A stretch of 64,000 nt of DNA from positions 24,975 to 88,974 of the forward strand of contig SWDS01000003.1 of assembly GCA_005116745.1 (NCBI GenBank). Reading direction: 5' to 3'. Origin of the DNA: Nitrospira sp. (GTDB lineage Bacteria > Nitrospirota > Nitrospiria > Nitrospirales > Nitrospiraceae). The notes under the pieces are model-generated. The model had not been told where the DNA came from. It ran no database searches and saw only the letters and a program-made list of their open reading frames with translations. Numbering within the stretch: the first letter of the stretch is position 1; every line of letters begins with the position of its first letter. This document shows, piece by piece, positions 24,791 to 34,413 of the stretch. Position numbers and translations under genes: made by a program.

Positions 24791-27040
24791 CTATTCGCCC
24801 TCATCATTCCGCCAGTCGTCATCGGACTTTCCTTCCCGCCGCCACTTGTGGGCCTTCTGAAAGGTCTTGACCGCTTTCGTCTCTTTCTCGCTGAGGTTGT
24901 CGAGCAAGAGTGTGGACACCTTCCTTGCCACCGTATTAACAGGGACGAAGTCTTCGACATACTTCAGATTAACTCGCCAGTGCTCCTGCGATACATAGTC
25001 CCCCATACCATGAGACGTAGACCGGTGAAGACATGCGGTGAGGAAAGAGAGCACGCCTTTCTTTGAGTCGATTAACTTTTCCACCCATTGACGAGGTTTT
25101 TCGTGTGAGGCCCATTTATCCCAGCGATAAAGGATGCTAAGCATGTTGCGATGGCTTGTCAGGATTCCGGAGCCTGCGGCTTGTTCAATCTTTTCCACAC
25201 AGATATGGTGCAGTGCGTCCAAATCAGCGTCAGTCACATTAAAAGCATCGGGGTCCTTCTTTCGCTTCTCCTCGTTACCTTCGAGGGAAGCGATCCTTAT
25301 CGGAAGGTACAGGCCCGTCGTGGCTTTCATGGCCTCTTTCAGGATAGCCCCGCGTCTGCCTATGTCCTTCTCCTGTTTCAAGTACCAATAAATGATGCGA
25401 GAGGCATGCGTGTCTGGGGAAATTGGAAAGAAGCCACCTCGGTCTTCTGGCAGTTCGTCGCCGATATCGAACAGCGCGGTGATAAACGATACGGCGTGTT
25501 GGATGTCGATTTTCTGTTTGTAGGCCTCAAGACGGTCCAGTGCGACGCCTAAGAGGCTACGCTTGTTGAGCGCACGGAATTCTCCGACTAGCCCTTCACG
25601 ATTACCAACGAGCGACAGTACGCGATCTAGCTCCGCTTGGGAAATGTCTCCCTCAGGAATTGCGAGATGGAAATATCGGTCGAACACCTCAGGGTGGCAG
25701 AGACGCAGTTCCCTAAACCACTCATTCTTAGAGCCATGACAGTACATGGATCCACTGAACACCCACTCAACCGGCGGGAAGAGTTCTTTGACTATCTCGC
25801 GGACCTGGCCTGGTTGTGATGCCATTTCGACTATGGATTCAATGAGTTTTCTCGTTCGCTTCTCTTCCTCATGCGAATCACCCGCACGGTCGCCCAGGTT
25901 CGTCAGCTCTAACTTAGCCTCGGGAAGCCTCTGGTAAACGGCTGGCTCGAAGACGCGGAGCACCTCCAGCGCGATAAGGTCCACTGGGTTCACTTCAAAG
26001 CTGCCTGTGCTCCGAAACAGCGAAACGTGAAAAGAGAGGGAGGCCAGATAGCGGTACACATCCCGTAGCGTTTGGAAGTAGGGGCGAAGGCCTCCAAGGA
26101 ATAGGTTGCCCCAGCGCGTCTGGTCGAACCGCTTGCCCACATCCCCATCGGTTAGTAGTTCATCGAGACCCGCGAATAGGACCTTCTCCAGGCGAGTTTG
26201 CTCGATGCGTGGGATGTCAAATCCTACTTGTACTATCTTCTCAAGGAATTCTTGTCCGCTAATGGCTGGCGGTGAGTCTAAACTACGCTCCACGATGTCC
26301 CGTTGGAACAAAAGGAGGTAGACCACGTTTGGAAAGTCAGCATTAGCTTTGACGAGTTGGAAGAGGAGTCGTATTTCTTCAGGTGTGAGGCGATCGATAT
26401 CATCCAACACCACGAGGATTGGCCTTTCGAGTTCTTTCAGGGAGTCAGAAAGCTCTTTCTTTATCTCAGCCAAAGTCTGCTGTTGCACGACCGCTTGGTC
26501 CTCGACTCCTTTTGAGCCTTCTTGCGCCACGGTCGCAGATTGCTCCATCCCTTTGGCAAGCATGTCTGCGATTCCCGAACCGGGCAGTCCAAGTATTGGC
26601 AAGATGGTCTTAAGTGATTTGGCGAGAGAGGCGCCGAAGGTGAGGTAGGTTCCATAGGTTCGCCACTTGGCCGCACGTCGTTTCCCGTCTTCGCTTCCGT
26701 CCGATCGGCTCAATACCAGACCGATTTCTTGAAAGAACACCTCTGCCAGTTGATCTTGGCCTGACCATTGCCATGGATTGAACTCAATGATCAGGGGACA
26801 GTTCGTCTCGGCCAAACGGAGCGTTTGCAGGACCATGTTTTTTACCGAAGATTTCCCGGAGCCCCAAGGTCCATACATGGCAACGACCAGGCTCTCATTG
26901 CCCTGCCAGCCTTTGATGGCGGAGGTTAGGGATTTCGCAAACGGAGCACGGCCCAGGAGGTCTTCCTCAATAGAGCCGATAGGTCGATCGGCTGAAAACT
27001 GATGTTTCTTGCCCTTAGTCTCTTTGGAGTCATTCTCCAT
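24791..27040 (-). CDS. KAP-family P-loop NTPase
   Basis: Large STAND/AAA-like ATPase (749 aa) of the KAP family, which includes the F-plasmid phage-exclusion protein PifA. Walker A is 'YGPWGSGKSS' (57-65) and Walker B is 'RPILVVLDDIDRLTPEEI' near 220. The insert between them contains hydrophobic stretches ('YLTFGASLAKSL', 'ILPILGLPGSGIADML'), as is typical for membrane-associated KAP proteins. The C-terminal 450 residues are helical and unfamiliar. The ATG at 27040 is preferred over a TTG at 27052; the ribosome site is poor. Next to Mrr it suggests phage defence, but the exact trigger is unknown. Confidence 0.87.
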   Translation of the reverse strand: MENDSKETKGKKHQFSADRPIGSIEEDLLGRAPFAKSLTSAIKGWQGNESLVVAMYGPWGSGKSSVKNMVLQTLRLAETNCPLIIEFNPWQWSGQDQLAEVFFQEIGLVLSRSDGSEDGKRRAAKWRTYGTYLTFGASLAKSLKTILPILGLPGSGIADMLAKGMEQSATVAQEGSKGVEDQAVVQQQTLAEIKKELSDSLKELERPILVVLDDIDRLTPEEIRLLFQLVKANADFPNVVYLLLFQRDIVERSLDSPPAISGQEFLEKIVQVGFDIPRIEQTRLEKVLFAGLDELLTDGDVGKRFDQTRWGNLFLGGLRPYFQTLRDVYRYLASLSFHVSLFRSTGSFEVNPVDLIALEVLRVFEPAVYQRLPEAKLELTNLGDRAGDSHEEEKRTRKLIESIVEMASQPGQVREIVKELFPPVEWVFSGSMYCHGSKNEWFRELRLCHPEVFDRYFHLAIPEGDISQAELDRVLSLVGNREGLVGEFRALNKRSLLGVALDRLEAYKQKIDIQHAVSFITALFDIGDELPEDRGGFFPISPDTHASRIIYWYLKQEKDIGRRGAILKEAMKATTGLYLPIRIASLEGNEEKRKKDPDAFNVTDADLDALHHICVEKIEQAAGSGILTSHRNMLSILYRWDKWASHEKPRQWVEKLIDSKKGVLSFLTACLHRSTSHGMGDYVSQEHWRVNLKYVEDFVPVNTVARKVSTLLLDNLSEKETKAVKTFQKAHKWRREGKSDDDWRNDEGE

Positions 27041-27331
27041 CGCCAGCCCCAATGCCAGTCGTGTTACTTCTACCCACGAAAATTGAAATGTCCAACACGG
27101 AAATCTGCGCAGTCGGCTACTTGGATGGTTTCGCGCAGGGTAGGCAGGGGAGATCGTTCAATGTTGTCGAATATTCTGGGCATTGTCTTTTCACGTATAT
27201 TGGGAAATTGATCGCGAAAGGATACCCTTTCCTGGCGAGAAATCACGCCAGAAGACGAGGAACTGATGGCATATGGCGAGCTCGGAAGGGCTGGTGAAAC
27301 ACGGGATGGACATGCTTTGCGCCGAACCGTT

Positions 27332-28555
27332 TCAGGACTGCACTTGATCGAGATCGAACGCCGAGTGGAGCGAGCGCATGGCCAACTCCAGGTATTTCTC
27401 GTCGATGACGCAGGAGATCTTGATCTCCGATGTGCTGATCATCATGATATTGACGCCTTCTCGGGACAGCACCTCGAACATCTTTGCCGCCACGCCGGAG
27501 TGCGACCGCATCCCCACCCCAATCAACGAGACTTTGGCGATAGCTTCAGTCACTGAGACAGACTTCGCCTCGATATCCTTGGCGACGGCCTGAATGAGTG
27601 GCACGGCCTTCTTGAGATCAGCGCGAGGCACGGTAAACGAAAGATCCGTCAGAGCGGCTTGGCTGATGTTCTGGATGATCATATCGACATTGATGTGCGC
27701 ATCTGCGACGGGTCCAAAAATTCTGGCCGCGATCCCCGGTTTGTCCGGCACCCCGATAATGGTAATTTTCGCTTGATTACGATCTCCGGTGACTCCAGCG
27801 ATGGCTGCCGCTTCCATATCCGTATCTTCCTTCGTCACAAGCGTCCCCTTTCCCTCTTTGAAGCTGGAATTCACTTCGACCGGGACATTGAATTTGGCCG
27901 CAAACTCGACCGATCTCGTTTGGAGGACTTTCGCCCCGAGACTCGCCATTTCAAGCATCTCTTCATAGGCTATCCGATCGATCCGTCTCGCCGCCGGCAC
28001 GATATTGGGGTCTGCCGTGTACACCCCATCGACGTCCGTGAAGATGATACAGCGATCGGCCTTCAAGGCCGCCGCCAGCGCCACAGCAGAGAGATCTGAC
28101 CCTCCTCGTCCGAGCGTGGTCACATCCGACTGCTCATTGATCCCTTGGAACCCCGCCACAACGGGAACGACCCCCTGTTCCAGGGCCTCGCGGATGCGGT
28201 CCGCCGTCACACGCGCAATTCTCGCCTTGGTATGAGCGCTATCCGTGATGATGCCGACTTGCCGACCGGTAAAGGACCTGGCATTGACCCCTCGCCCTCG
28301 CAACTCCATCGCGAGAAGCGCGATGGTGACTCGTTCGCCAGTTGAGAGCAGCATATCCATTTCGCGTTCATCGGGGGTAGCCGTTACCTCGTGCGCAAGC
28401 TTGACCAGCCGATCTGTTTCACCACTCATGGCTGAGAGCACGACCACGATTCGATGTCCCGCCTGTTGCGCGTGAGCCACACGGTCGGCGACGCGGTGTA
28501 TTCGTTCGATTGTGCCGACCGACGTCCCTCCGTATTTTTGGACGATCAACGCCAC
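27332..28555 (-). CDS. lysC: Aspartate kinase
   Basis: Phosphorylates aspartate, the first step to lysine, threonine and methionine. The 407 aa monofunctional enzyme opens with '[16 protein letters not shown]' (GTG start at 28555). Kinase motifs '[11 protein letters not shown]', '[15 protein letters not shown]', '[19 protein letters not shown]' and '[16 protein letters not shown]' follow. Two C-terminal ACT domains ('[24 protein letters not shown]' and '[23 protein letters not shown]') sense lysine and/or threonine. Last gene of the threonine operon, 4 bases after the ApgM-like gene. Confidence 0.96.
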   Translation of the reverse strand: MALIVQKYGGTSVGTIERIHRVADRVAHAQQAGHRIVVVLSAMSGETDRLVKLAHEVTATPDEREMDMLLSTGERVTIALLAMELRGRGVNARSFTGRQVGIITDSAHTKARIARVTADRIREALEQGVVPVVAGFQGINEQSDVTTLGRGGSDLSAVALAAALKADRCIIFTDVDGVYTADPNIVPAARRIDRIAYEEMLEMASLGAKVLQTRSVEFAAKFNVPVEVNSSFKEGKGTLVTKEDTDMEAAAIAGVTGDRNQAKITIIGVPDKPGIAARIFGPVADAHINVDMIIQNISQAALTDLSFTVPRADLKKAVPLIQAVAKDIEAKSVSVTEAIAKVSLIGVGMRSHSGVAAKMFEVLSREGVNIMMISTSEIKISCVIDEKYLELAMRSLHSAFDLDQVQS

Positions 28556-28559
28556 AGCG

Positions 28560-29768
28560 TCAGCTCTTTGAGAAGAACTTTATGACAAACTTCGTGGCAT
28601 CGCGGGTAGGCATGTTCGCTGCGAGCGCATCCGCCTCAGTAAAGCGGCGACCGACCACCTCGGATCCCTTTCCGCCTCCTTCACCAAACGCATAGAACGC
28701 CGGGCCCTCGATTCCTGCGGTGTGATCGCAGATCACAAGAAAACGATAGGGACCTAGTGTGGACAAGCCTTCGAATAACGGACCGACAAGATGGCGATCA
28801 AACTCTTCGACCCCCTGAACTTTGGCTTTGATATCGGTGCCGTGGATCACCTCATCCGCCAACTTGGCATGCACATACACAAAATCTCCCTTGGCAAATT
28901 CTTCTAATGCCACGGTCGCCTTTGCCTGAAGATCGCCGCCGGCCAGCCGATCGAGGTCCACCGCATCCAGACCTGCACAGATCCCAAGACCACGATGCAC
29001 GTCGTTGGTCGCCACGACCGCCCCCGTAACCTGGTATTTCTCAACCAGACTCGGCCATGTGACCGCTCGCCCCTCGCCCCAGAGCCAGATGCAATTCGCC
29101 GGTTTCTTCCCCGCAGCTATCCGTTCCTCATTGAGAGGATGATCGCGCAAGATGAAATAGGCCGCATCCATCAACTGGCGGAGAATATCGGCTCCATCGC
29201 CTTTCGGTAAGGCCTCTGCGATGGATTGACCAAGTATCGTCTGCGGATCGGTGCAGATGGCTCGCGGCTTCCCCTTCACCCATACCATCAGGTGGCGGTG
29301 ACCCGCCCCTGGATAGAATTGGATGGTCTCCGAGCCAAGCTGCTCATTGATCGCCTCGATCAATTCGCGGGCCTCTTCAGTCTCGATCAGCCCGGCCGTG
29401 GCGTCGTCCAGGATGACATGCTGGCCCAATTTCTTGATTTCTCCGCCCTTCCCACTCTCCGGCACCACGGTGACCATCGTGCAGCGGAACACGACGTCCT
29501 GTTCCGTCCCGGACACACCTAAACTTGCCGCTTCAAGCGGTCCAGGACCCGGATAAAACTTCTTGGGATCGTACCCAAGGATCGCGGTTCCGACCAATCC
29601 ACCTCCCTGGTGCACTCCGTCAGCGGGAATCATCAGCTGACCCAGCTCTCCGCTCTGCGCCAGACGATCGAGATGAGGAGTCGCCGCCGCTTGGAGCGGC
29701 GTCCGACCGCCCAGTTCTTCTTGTGGGTGATGAGCCATTCCACCGGCATGCACAATCACATATTTCAT
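28560..29768 (-). CDS. ApgM-family protein with degenerate phosphomutase site; possible homoserine kinase
   Basis: Protein of 402 aa in the archaeal-type 2,3-bisphosphoglycerate-independent phosphoglycerate mutase family. The fold markers are clear: '[27 protein letters not shown]' and '[10 protein letters not shown]...[12 protein letters not shown]'. However, the N-terminal metal motif DGMAD reads G-G-M-A-H (9-13), and the nucleophile motif PGSD reads Q-G-G-G (54-57), so the catalytic Ser aligns with Gly56. Part of the second metal site remains (DExxH in 'ADEVIH', DH in 'CDHTAG'). A true phosphoglycerate mutase is therefore unlikely. The operon has hom and thrC but no thrB, and ApgM relatives have been proposed as replacement homoserine kinases. 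I infer that role, unproven. The ATG at 29768 is used; a GTG lies nine bases upstream. Confidence 0.82.
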   Translation of the reverse strand: MKYVIVHAGGMAHHPQEELGGRTPLQAAATPHLDRLAQSGELGQLMIPADGVHQGGGLVGTAILGYDPKKFYPGPGPLEAASLGVSGTEQDVVFRCTMVTVVPESGKGGEIKKLGQHVILDDATAGLIETEEARELIEAINEQLGSETIQFYPGAGHRHLMVWVKGKPRAICTDPQTILGQSIAEALPKGDGADILRQLMDAAYFILRDHPLNEERIAAGKKPANCIWLWGEGRAVTWPSLVEKYQVTGAVVATNDVHRGLGICAGLDAVDLDRLAGGDLQAKATVALEEFAKGDFVYVHAKLADEVIHGTDIKAKVQGVEEFDRHLVGPLFEGLSTLGPYRFLVICDHTAGIEGPAFYAFGEGGGKGSEVVGRRFTEADALAANMPTRDATKFVIKFFSKS

Positions 29769-29784
29769 AAGATCCACACGTCTC

Positions 29785-30843
29785 TCAGACTTTCAACAGA
29801 CGAGCCACGTCCTCGCGCGTCGCCTTGACCGTCTGTGGTTGTTTCGACACGCTGATTGCCGTATCGGCATCTTTCAACCCATGCCCCGTCAACGTACATA
29901 CGACTGTCTCTCCTTCTCGTAGACCCCTGGTTCGATGCAATTTGGCCACGCCGGCGACGGACGCCGCGGAAGCCGGTTCACAAAAGACCCCTTCGGTTGC
30001 CGCCACCATGGTGTAGGCTTGGAGAATTTCCTCATCAGTCACCAGATCGATCGCGCCCGCAGATTCCTCAACCGCCTTGACTGCTGAAGACCAGCTGGCG
30101 GGATTACCGATTCGAATGGCCGTGGCAATGGTCTGTGGTTGCTCGACGACTCGGCCCAACACGATCGGAGCCGCACCAGCGGCTTGAAATCCCATCATGC
30201 GGGGCACCCTCGAAATCTGATTGGCCGCACGATATTCTTGGTACCCTTTCCAATAGGCTGTGATATTTCCGGCGTTCCCGACCGGCAACACATGAAGCGT
30301 TGGAGCCTCGCCGAGTTGATCACACACCTCAAAAGCCGCAGTCTTCTGCCCGTCAATCCGGAACGGATTCACCGAGTTCACCAATTCGATGGCCAGTGTG
30401 GCCGAAAACTCCTTGACGAGCGTCAGGGCCTGATCGAAGTTGCCTTCAATCTGAATCACCGTGGCCTGATGCATCATCGCCTGAGACAGCTTGCCCATCG
30501 CGATCTTGCCGGCTGGAATCAACACGAAAACGGACAACCCTGCGCGCGCCCCGTACGCGGCGGCCGAGGCGGAGGTGTTTCCAGTCGATGCGCACATCAC
30601 CGCCCGCGCACCGCTTTCCACCGCCTTCGAGATGGCCAATGTCATACCACGGTCCTTAAAGGAACCGGTTGGATTGGCCCCTTCGAACTTCAGATAGAGT
30701 TCGACTCCTGGCGCGATGGCCTGAGCCAATCTCGTGGCTCGAATCAGAGGGGTGCTGCCCTCTCCCAGGCTGATCACAGGAGTCTTCTCCGTCACGGGGA
30801 GGAATTTACGATACTCCTCAATCACTCCACGCCAAGGGTTCAT
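29785..30843 (-). CDS. thrC: Threonine synthase
   Basis: PLP enzyme (352 aa) that turns O-phospho-homoserine into threonine. '[17 protein letters not shown]', then '[16 protein letters not shown]' with the PLP lysine K63. '[20 protein letters not shown]' and '[18 protein letters not shown]' bind the cofactor phosphate. It matches the shorter class of ThrC. It sits directly after hom (3-base gap) and before the ApgM-like gene, in order of the pathway. Its substrate needs homoserine to be phosphorylated, but no ordinary ThrB is encoded here. Confidence 0.95.
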   Translation of the reverse strand: MNPWRGVIEEYRKFLPVTEKTPVISLGEGSTPLIRATRLAQAIAPGVELYLKFEGANPTGSFKDRGMTLAISKAVESGARAVMCASTGNTSASAAAYGARAGLSVFVLIPAGKIAMGKLSQAMMHQATVIQIEGNFDQALTLVKEFSATLAIELVNSVNPFRIDGQKTAAFEVCDQLGEAPTLHVLPVGNAGNITAYWKGYQEYRAANQISRVPRMMGFQAAGAAPIVLGRVVEQPQTIATAIRIGNPASWSSAVKAVEESAGAIDLVTDEEILQAYTMVAATEGVFCEPASAASVAGVAKLHRTRGLREGETVVCTLTGHGLKDADTAISVSKQPQTVKATREDVARLLKV

Positions 30844-30846
30844 CGA

Positions 30847-32160
30847 TTACTCATCCTTGCCTTCAATACGAATCAGCGTCGGCGACTCGGAAACGAACGC
30901 CTTCCGATTGATTTCACGCAACGCAGTCTGGACATCCCGCTCCTTCGCCACATGTGTCTTGATGACGATCGGCACGGTCTGTCCTTCGCGGCGTCCCTGT
31001 TGCACCATCGACGAAATGCTGATTCCACAGCGTCCCAACTCACCAGCGATCTGCGCCAACACGCCGGGTCGGTCTACAACGGTAAACCTGAGGTAATAGA
31101 GTGAGCTGATCTCTTCCATCGATCTCAGCCGGAGCGGCCGGCGCTGATCCGGCTGAAACGACGCCACCGGTACGCGACCGGCGCTGTTTTTTAAAAGATT
31201 TCGCCCGATCGCAATCACGTCGCTGACCACGGCACTCCCGGTCGGCATGGATCCGGCCCCCCGACCATAGAGGACGACGTCACCGACCGCATCACCAACA
31301 AGCTGGATGGCATTGTACACATCCTCAACCTGAGCAATCGGAGACGTCGAGGGAAGCATCGTAGGATGAACCCGCGCCTCAATCTCTCCATCTACCAGTT
31401 TTGCGATACCGAGCAGCTTAATCGTGAAACCAAACTGCTTCGCATAGGCGATATCGATCGGCGTGATGTTGGTAATCCCTTCCGTATAGATGTCCTTGAA
31501 GTTGACCGGGGTTCCATAGGCAAGGTTGACGAGGATAGCCAGCTTGTGTGCCGAATCGATCCCGGCCACATCAAACGTCGGATCAGCTTCAGCATACCCA
31601 GCCCGCTGTGCGTCGGTGAGTACTTCCTCGAAACTGTGCCCTTCACGGGTCATTCTGGACAAAATATAGTTGGACGTCCCGTTGATAATGCCGTAGATGG
31701 ATTCGATCGTATTCCCGGCTAAGCCTTCCGTCAACGCACGAATAACGGGAATCCCGCCGCCGACGCTGGCTTCAAATCCGACATCCACTCCTTTACGCAC
31801 GGCGGCGTCGAAGATTTCTTCTCCGTGAAGCGCCAAGAGCGCTTTATTTGCCGTCACCACATGCTTCCCGGCCAGGATCGCATCCAGGATGATGCGTTTG
31901 GCCGTATCGTATCCACCGATGAGCTCAATGACGATATCGATGTCTGGAGCAGACAGAACCTGTGTGCTGTCGGTCGTCAATACCCCGGCAGCCAAGGTTA
32001 CGCCACGATCCCTGATAATATCCCGATCTGCCACGCGAACGAGTTCGACCGGGACACCGACACGCCGGGTAATGAGGGCGGCATTATCGAGAAGGATCTT
32101 GGCAACACCGGTGCCGACCGTACCGAAGCCCACAATCCCGATTCCGATACGCGATCTCAT
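30847..32160 (-). CDS. hom: Homoserine dehydrogenase
   Basis: Reduces aspartate semialdehyde to homoserine (437 aa). '[18 protein letters not shown]' is the NAD(P) site. '[20 protein letters not shown]' has the catalytic Lys. '[20 protein letters not shown]', '[14 protein letters not shown]' and '[23 protein letters not shown]' are HDH signatures. The C-terminal ACT domain ('[22 protein letters not shown]') probably binds threonine as feedback. It overlaps the aminotransferase gene by ATGA (32157-32160). Confidence 0.97.
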   Translation of the reverse strand: MRSRIGIGIVGFGTVGTGVAKILLDNAALITRRVGVPVELVRVADRDIIRDRGVTLAAGVLTTDSTQVLSAPDIDIVIELIGGYDTAKRIILDAILAGKHVVTANKALLALHGEEIFDAAVRKGVDVGFEASVGGGIPVIRALTEGLAGNTIESIYGIINGTSNYILSRMTREGHSFEEVLTDAQRAGYAEADPTFDVAGIDSAHKLAILVNLAYGTPVNFKDIYTEGITNITPIDIAYAKQFGFTIKLLGIAKLVDGEIEARVHPTMLPSTSPIAQVEDVYNAIQLVGDAVGDVVLYGRGAGSMPTGSAVVSDVIAIGRNLLKNSAGRVPVASFQPDQRRPLRLRSMEEISSLYYLRFTVVDRPGVLAQIAGELGRCGISISSMVQQGRREGQTVPIVIKTHVAKERDVQTALREINRKAFVSESPTLIRIEGKDE

Positions 32161-33353
32161 TCCTCATCCCCATCAAGCTTGAGGGCTTTACGAATTCCTC
32201 TGACGGCCTGCCGGGTACGATGTTCGTTTTCTACCAGCCCAAACCGCACGTATTCATCACCGCCTTCACCGAATCCGATCCCCGGAGAAACGGCCACTTT
32301 TGCCTCTTTGAGTAAGAGTTTTGAAAACTCCAAGGATCCCATGTGGCGATAGGGCACAGGGATACGCGCCCACACAAACATCGTGGCCAGAGGCTTTGCG
32401 ACTTGCCAGCCGATCCGATTCAGCCCTCCCACGAGGACATCCCTGCGCTTTTGGTAGCGCAGAACCGTATCCTTGACACAGTCCTGCGGCCCATTCAAGG
32501 CGATCACACTGGCGATCTGAATTGGCTGAAAAATACCATAGTCGAGATAGCTCTTGATCTTTCCCAACGCTCCAACGACCTCTCGATTACCTACACAAAA
32601 TCCTACTCGCCAGCCTGGCATGCTGTAGGCCTTGGACAGAGTATAGAATTCTACCCCGCAGTCTTTGGCGCCCGGGACCTGAAGAAAGCTCGGCGCCTTA
32701 TACCCGTCAAACACCAGGTCGGCATAGGCGAGGTCGTGGATGACGATGACGTTGTGCTCCTTGGCAAACGCCACGATCTTCTTGAAGAACTCCAAATCCA
32801 CGACGGCCGTCGTAGGATTGTGGGGGAAATTGATGACGAGAATCTTCGGTCTCGGAAACGTCTGCCGATAGACACGCGTCAGATCTTCGAAAAAATCGCT
32901 ATCCTGACGGAGTTCGATACCGCGGACCTCACCACCCGCAATAATGAAGCTGTACATGTGGATGGGATACGTCGGCGTTGGGGTCAGGACCACATCGCCC
33001 GGGCCGATCAGGGCCAAGGCCAGGTGGGCAAGACCTTCTTTTGATCCGATGGTGACAATCGCTTCAGTCTCCGGATCTAGGTCAACACCGTAGTTTCGCT
33101 TGTACCACCCACAGATCGCATGCCGTAGCTTCGTGATACCGCGCGAGGCCGAGTAACGATGATTCGTTCCTTTACGGGCGGCCTCGATCATCTTCTCGAC
33201 GATATGAGGCGGGGTCGGTTGATCGGGATTCCCCATCCCAAAATCAATAATGTCTTGCCCACGTTGGCGAGCCTCAAGCTTGAGTGATTGAACTTGCGCG
33301 AACACGTACGGTGGGAGTCGCTTGATTCGATAAAAACCTTCGCCCAGCCCCAT
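32157..33353 (-). CDS. alaC: Class I/II aminotransferase, AlaC-like
   Basis: PLP aminotransferase of 398 aa, closest in pattern to AlaC (glutamate-pyruvate aminotransferase). '[22 protein letters not shown]', '[15 protein letters not shown]', '[13 protein letters not shown]' and the PLP lysine motif '[16 protein letters not shown]' are visible, ending with the '[14 protein letters not shown]' arginine motif. An LL-diaminopimelate or aspartate aminotransferase role cannot be excluded. The ATG at 33353 has AAGGAAG upstream; an in-frame GTG at 33395 would put the -10 box inside the gene, so I reject it. First gene of the threonine operon. Confidence 0.88.
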   Translation of the reverse strand: MGLGEGFYRIKRLPPYVFAQVQSLKLEARQRGQDIIDFGMGNPDQPTPPHIVEKMIEAARKGTNHRYSASRGITKLRHAICGWYKRNYGVDLDPETEAIVTIGSKEGLAHLALALIGPGDVVLTPTPTYPIHMYSFIIAGGEVRGIELRQDSDFFEDLTRVYRQTFPRPKILVINFPHNPTTAVVDLEFFKKIVAFAKEHNVIVIHDLAYADLVFDGYKAPSFLQVPGAKDCGVEFYTLSKAYSMPGWRVGFCVGNREVVGALGKIKSYLDYGIFQPIQIASVIALNGPQDCVKDTVLRYQKRRDVLVGGLNRIGWQVAKPLATMFVWARIPVPYRHMGSLEFSKLLLKEAKVAVSPGIGFGEGGDEYVRFGLVENEHRTRQAVRGIRKALKLDGDEE

Positions 33354-33372
33354 GAACTTCCTTTTGACTGCT

Positions 33373-33417
33373 ATTATATATTTCTCAAAACTCACTCATC
33401 CCAATAAGAATGAGTGA
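33373..33417 (-). promoter_or_regulatory. Promoter and overlapping inverted repeat upstream of alaC operon
   Basis: A perfect -10 box TATAAT lies at 33373-33378 (minus strand), about 20 bases before the ATG. The -35 zone is weak and coincides with a perfect 8-bp inverted repeat (TCACTCAT at 33392-33399, ATGAGTGA at 33410-33417, 10-base loop). A weak -35 with a palindrome over it is the classic layout of a regulated promoter. No regulator gene is tied to it. Confidence 0.5.
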
Positions 33418-33649
33418 AGGGTTCCTGAAAGGCCCTATTCTAATGGAGGGCTTTGGTCGAGTCAATTTACCTAACTTTCTACGGGGTTCCGAAGTTGTCA
33501 GATGCGCCTACTCCTCATCCGGTTCTTCACCAATCCACGAACCCGTTCTTGCCCCCTCTCGCTCCTTTCTGCTACTACTACCGCTAGATTAATGGCTCTA
33601 GCCTGTTTCACGTACTTGTTCTCGGACTAACTGGATGTAAGGAGGAGGG

Positions 33650-34363
33650 ATGGCCCGGCTTGGTGTGAATATCGACCATGTGGCGACGTTGCGGCAAGCA
33701 CGTGGAGGAACCGATCCAGATCCCTTGGCAGCTGCAGTGCTTGTCGAGCTGGCAGGAGCAGACGGCCTGGTCGTCCACCTGCGGGAAGATCGGCGCCATA
33801 TCCAAGATCGAGATCTTCAACTCCTTCGTGAAATAACCCGGACAAAGCTCGACCTTGAAATGGCGGCCGACGCAGAAATGGCGAAGATCGCCCTGAACAT
33901 CAAGCCCGACCTGGTCACGTTGGTACCAGAAAAGCGACAGGAACTTACCACTGAAGGGGGCCTCGATATCGCCGGGCATCGTGACCGAATTCAGAGTATT
34001 GTGAATATGTTACATAACGGGGGAATCCCCGTCAGTGTCTTTGTTGAGCCCGATCTGAATCAGATCAGGGCTGCGCACAAGATTGCAGCTGATTTCGTGG
34101 AGCTGCATACCGGTCGGTACGCGAACGCCACCCGCTCTAAAGAAGCCGATGCGGAATTCGAAGCCATTACCCACGCCGCCAAGCTGGCCTACAAGCTTGG
34201 GATCGGCGTCAATGCTGGGCATGGACTGAATTATCGCAACATCAAACGTTTGACACATATTCCCGAAATCGTTGAGTACAACATCGGACACAGTATCATC
34301 GCCCGGTCGGTCCTCGTCGGTCTCGTAGAAGCCGTGAAAGAAATGAAGGCCCTACTCAGTTGA
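33650..34363 (+). CDS. pdxJ: Pyridoxine 5'-phosphate synthase
   Basis: Makes pyridoxine phosphate from 1-deoxyxylulose 5-phosphate and 3-amino-1-hydroxyacetone phosphate. The 237 aa TIM barrel opens with '[17 protein letters not shown]'. '[19 protein letters not shown]', 'KLDLEMAA', '[12 protein letters not shown]', '[10 protein letters not shown]', '[13 protein letters not shown]' and '[17 protein letters not shown]' are all PdxJ signatures, including the catalytic His and Glu. A strong TAAGGAGG site precedes the ATG. First gene of a plus-strand run leading to mutS. Confidence 0.96.
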   Translation: MARLGVNIDHVATLRQARGGTDPDPLAAAVLVELAGADGLVVHLREDRRHIQDRDLQLLREITRTKLDLEMAADAEMAKIALNIKPDLVTLVPEKRQELTTEGGLDIAGHRDRIQSIVNMLHNGGIPVSVFVEPDLNQIRAAHKIAADFVELHTGRYANATRSKEADAEFEAITHAAKLAYKLGIGVNAGHGLNYRNIKRLTHIPEIVEYNIGHSIIARSVLVGLVEAVKEMKALLS

Positions 34364-34413
34364 GTTGAGATCGTCGACCTGCTGGGTCCGCCCGTTCTTC
34401 TCGTTCGTTCACC

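Noticed and set aside
27232..27251. CTGGCG/CGCCAG hairpin downstream of lysC
   Set aside because: Six-bp stem, eight-base loop and no T-run, so not a terminator.
27053..27331. 81-codon plus-strand frame between KAP and lysC
   Set aside because: No ribosome site, odd composition and no family resemblance; treated as intergenic.
30139..31104. 321-codon plus-strand frame opposite thrC and hom
   Set aside because: Runs antisense to two certain genes and shows no domain or ribosome site.
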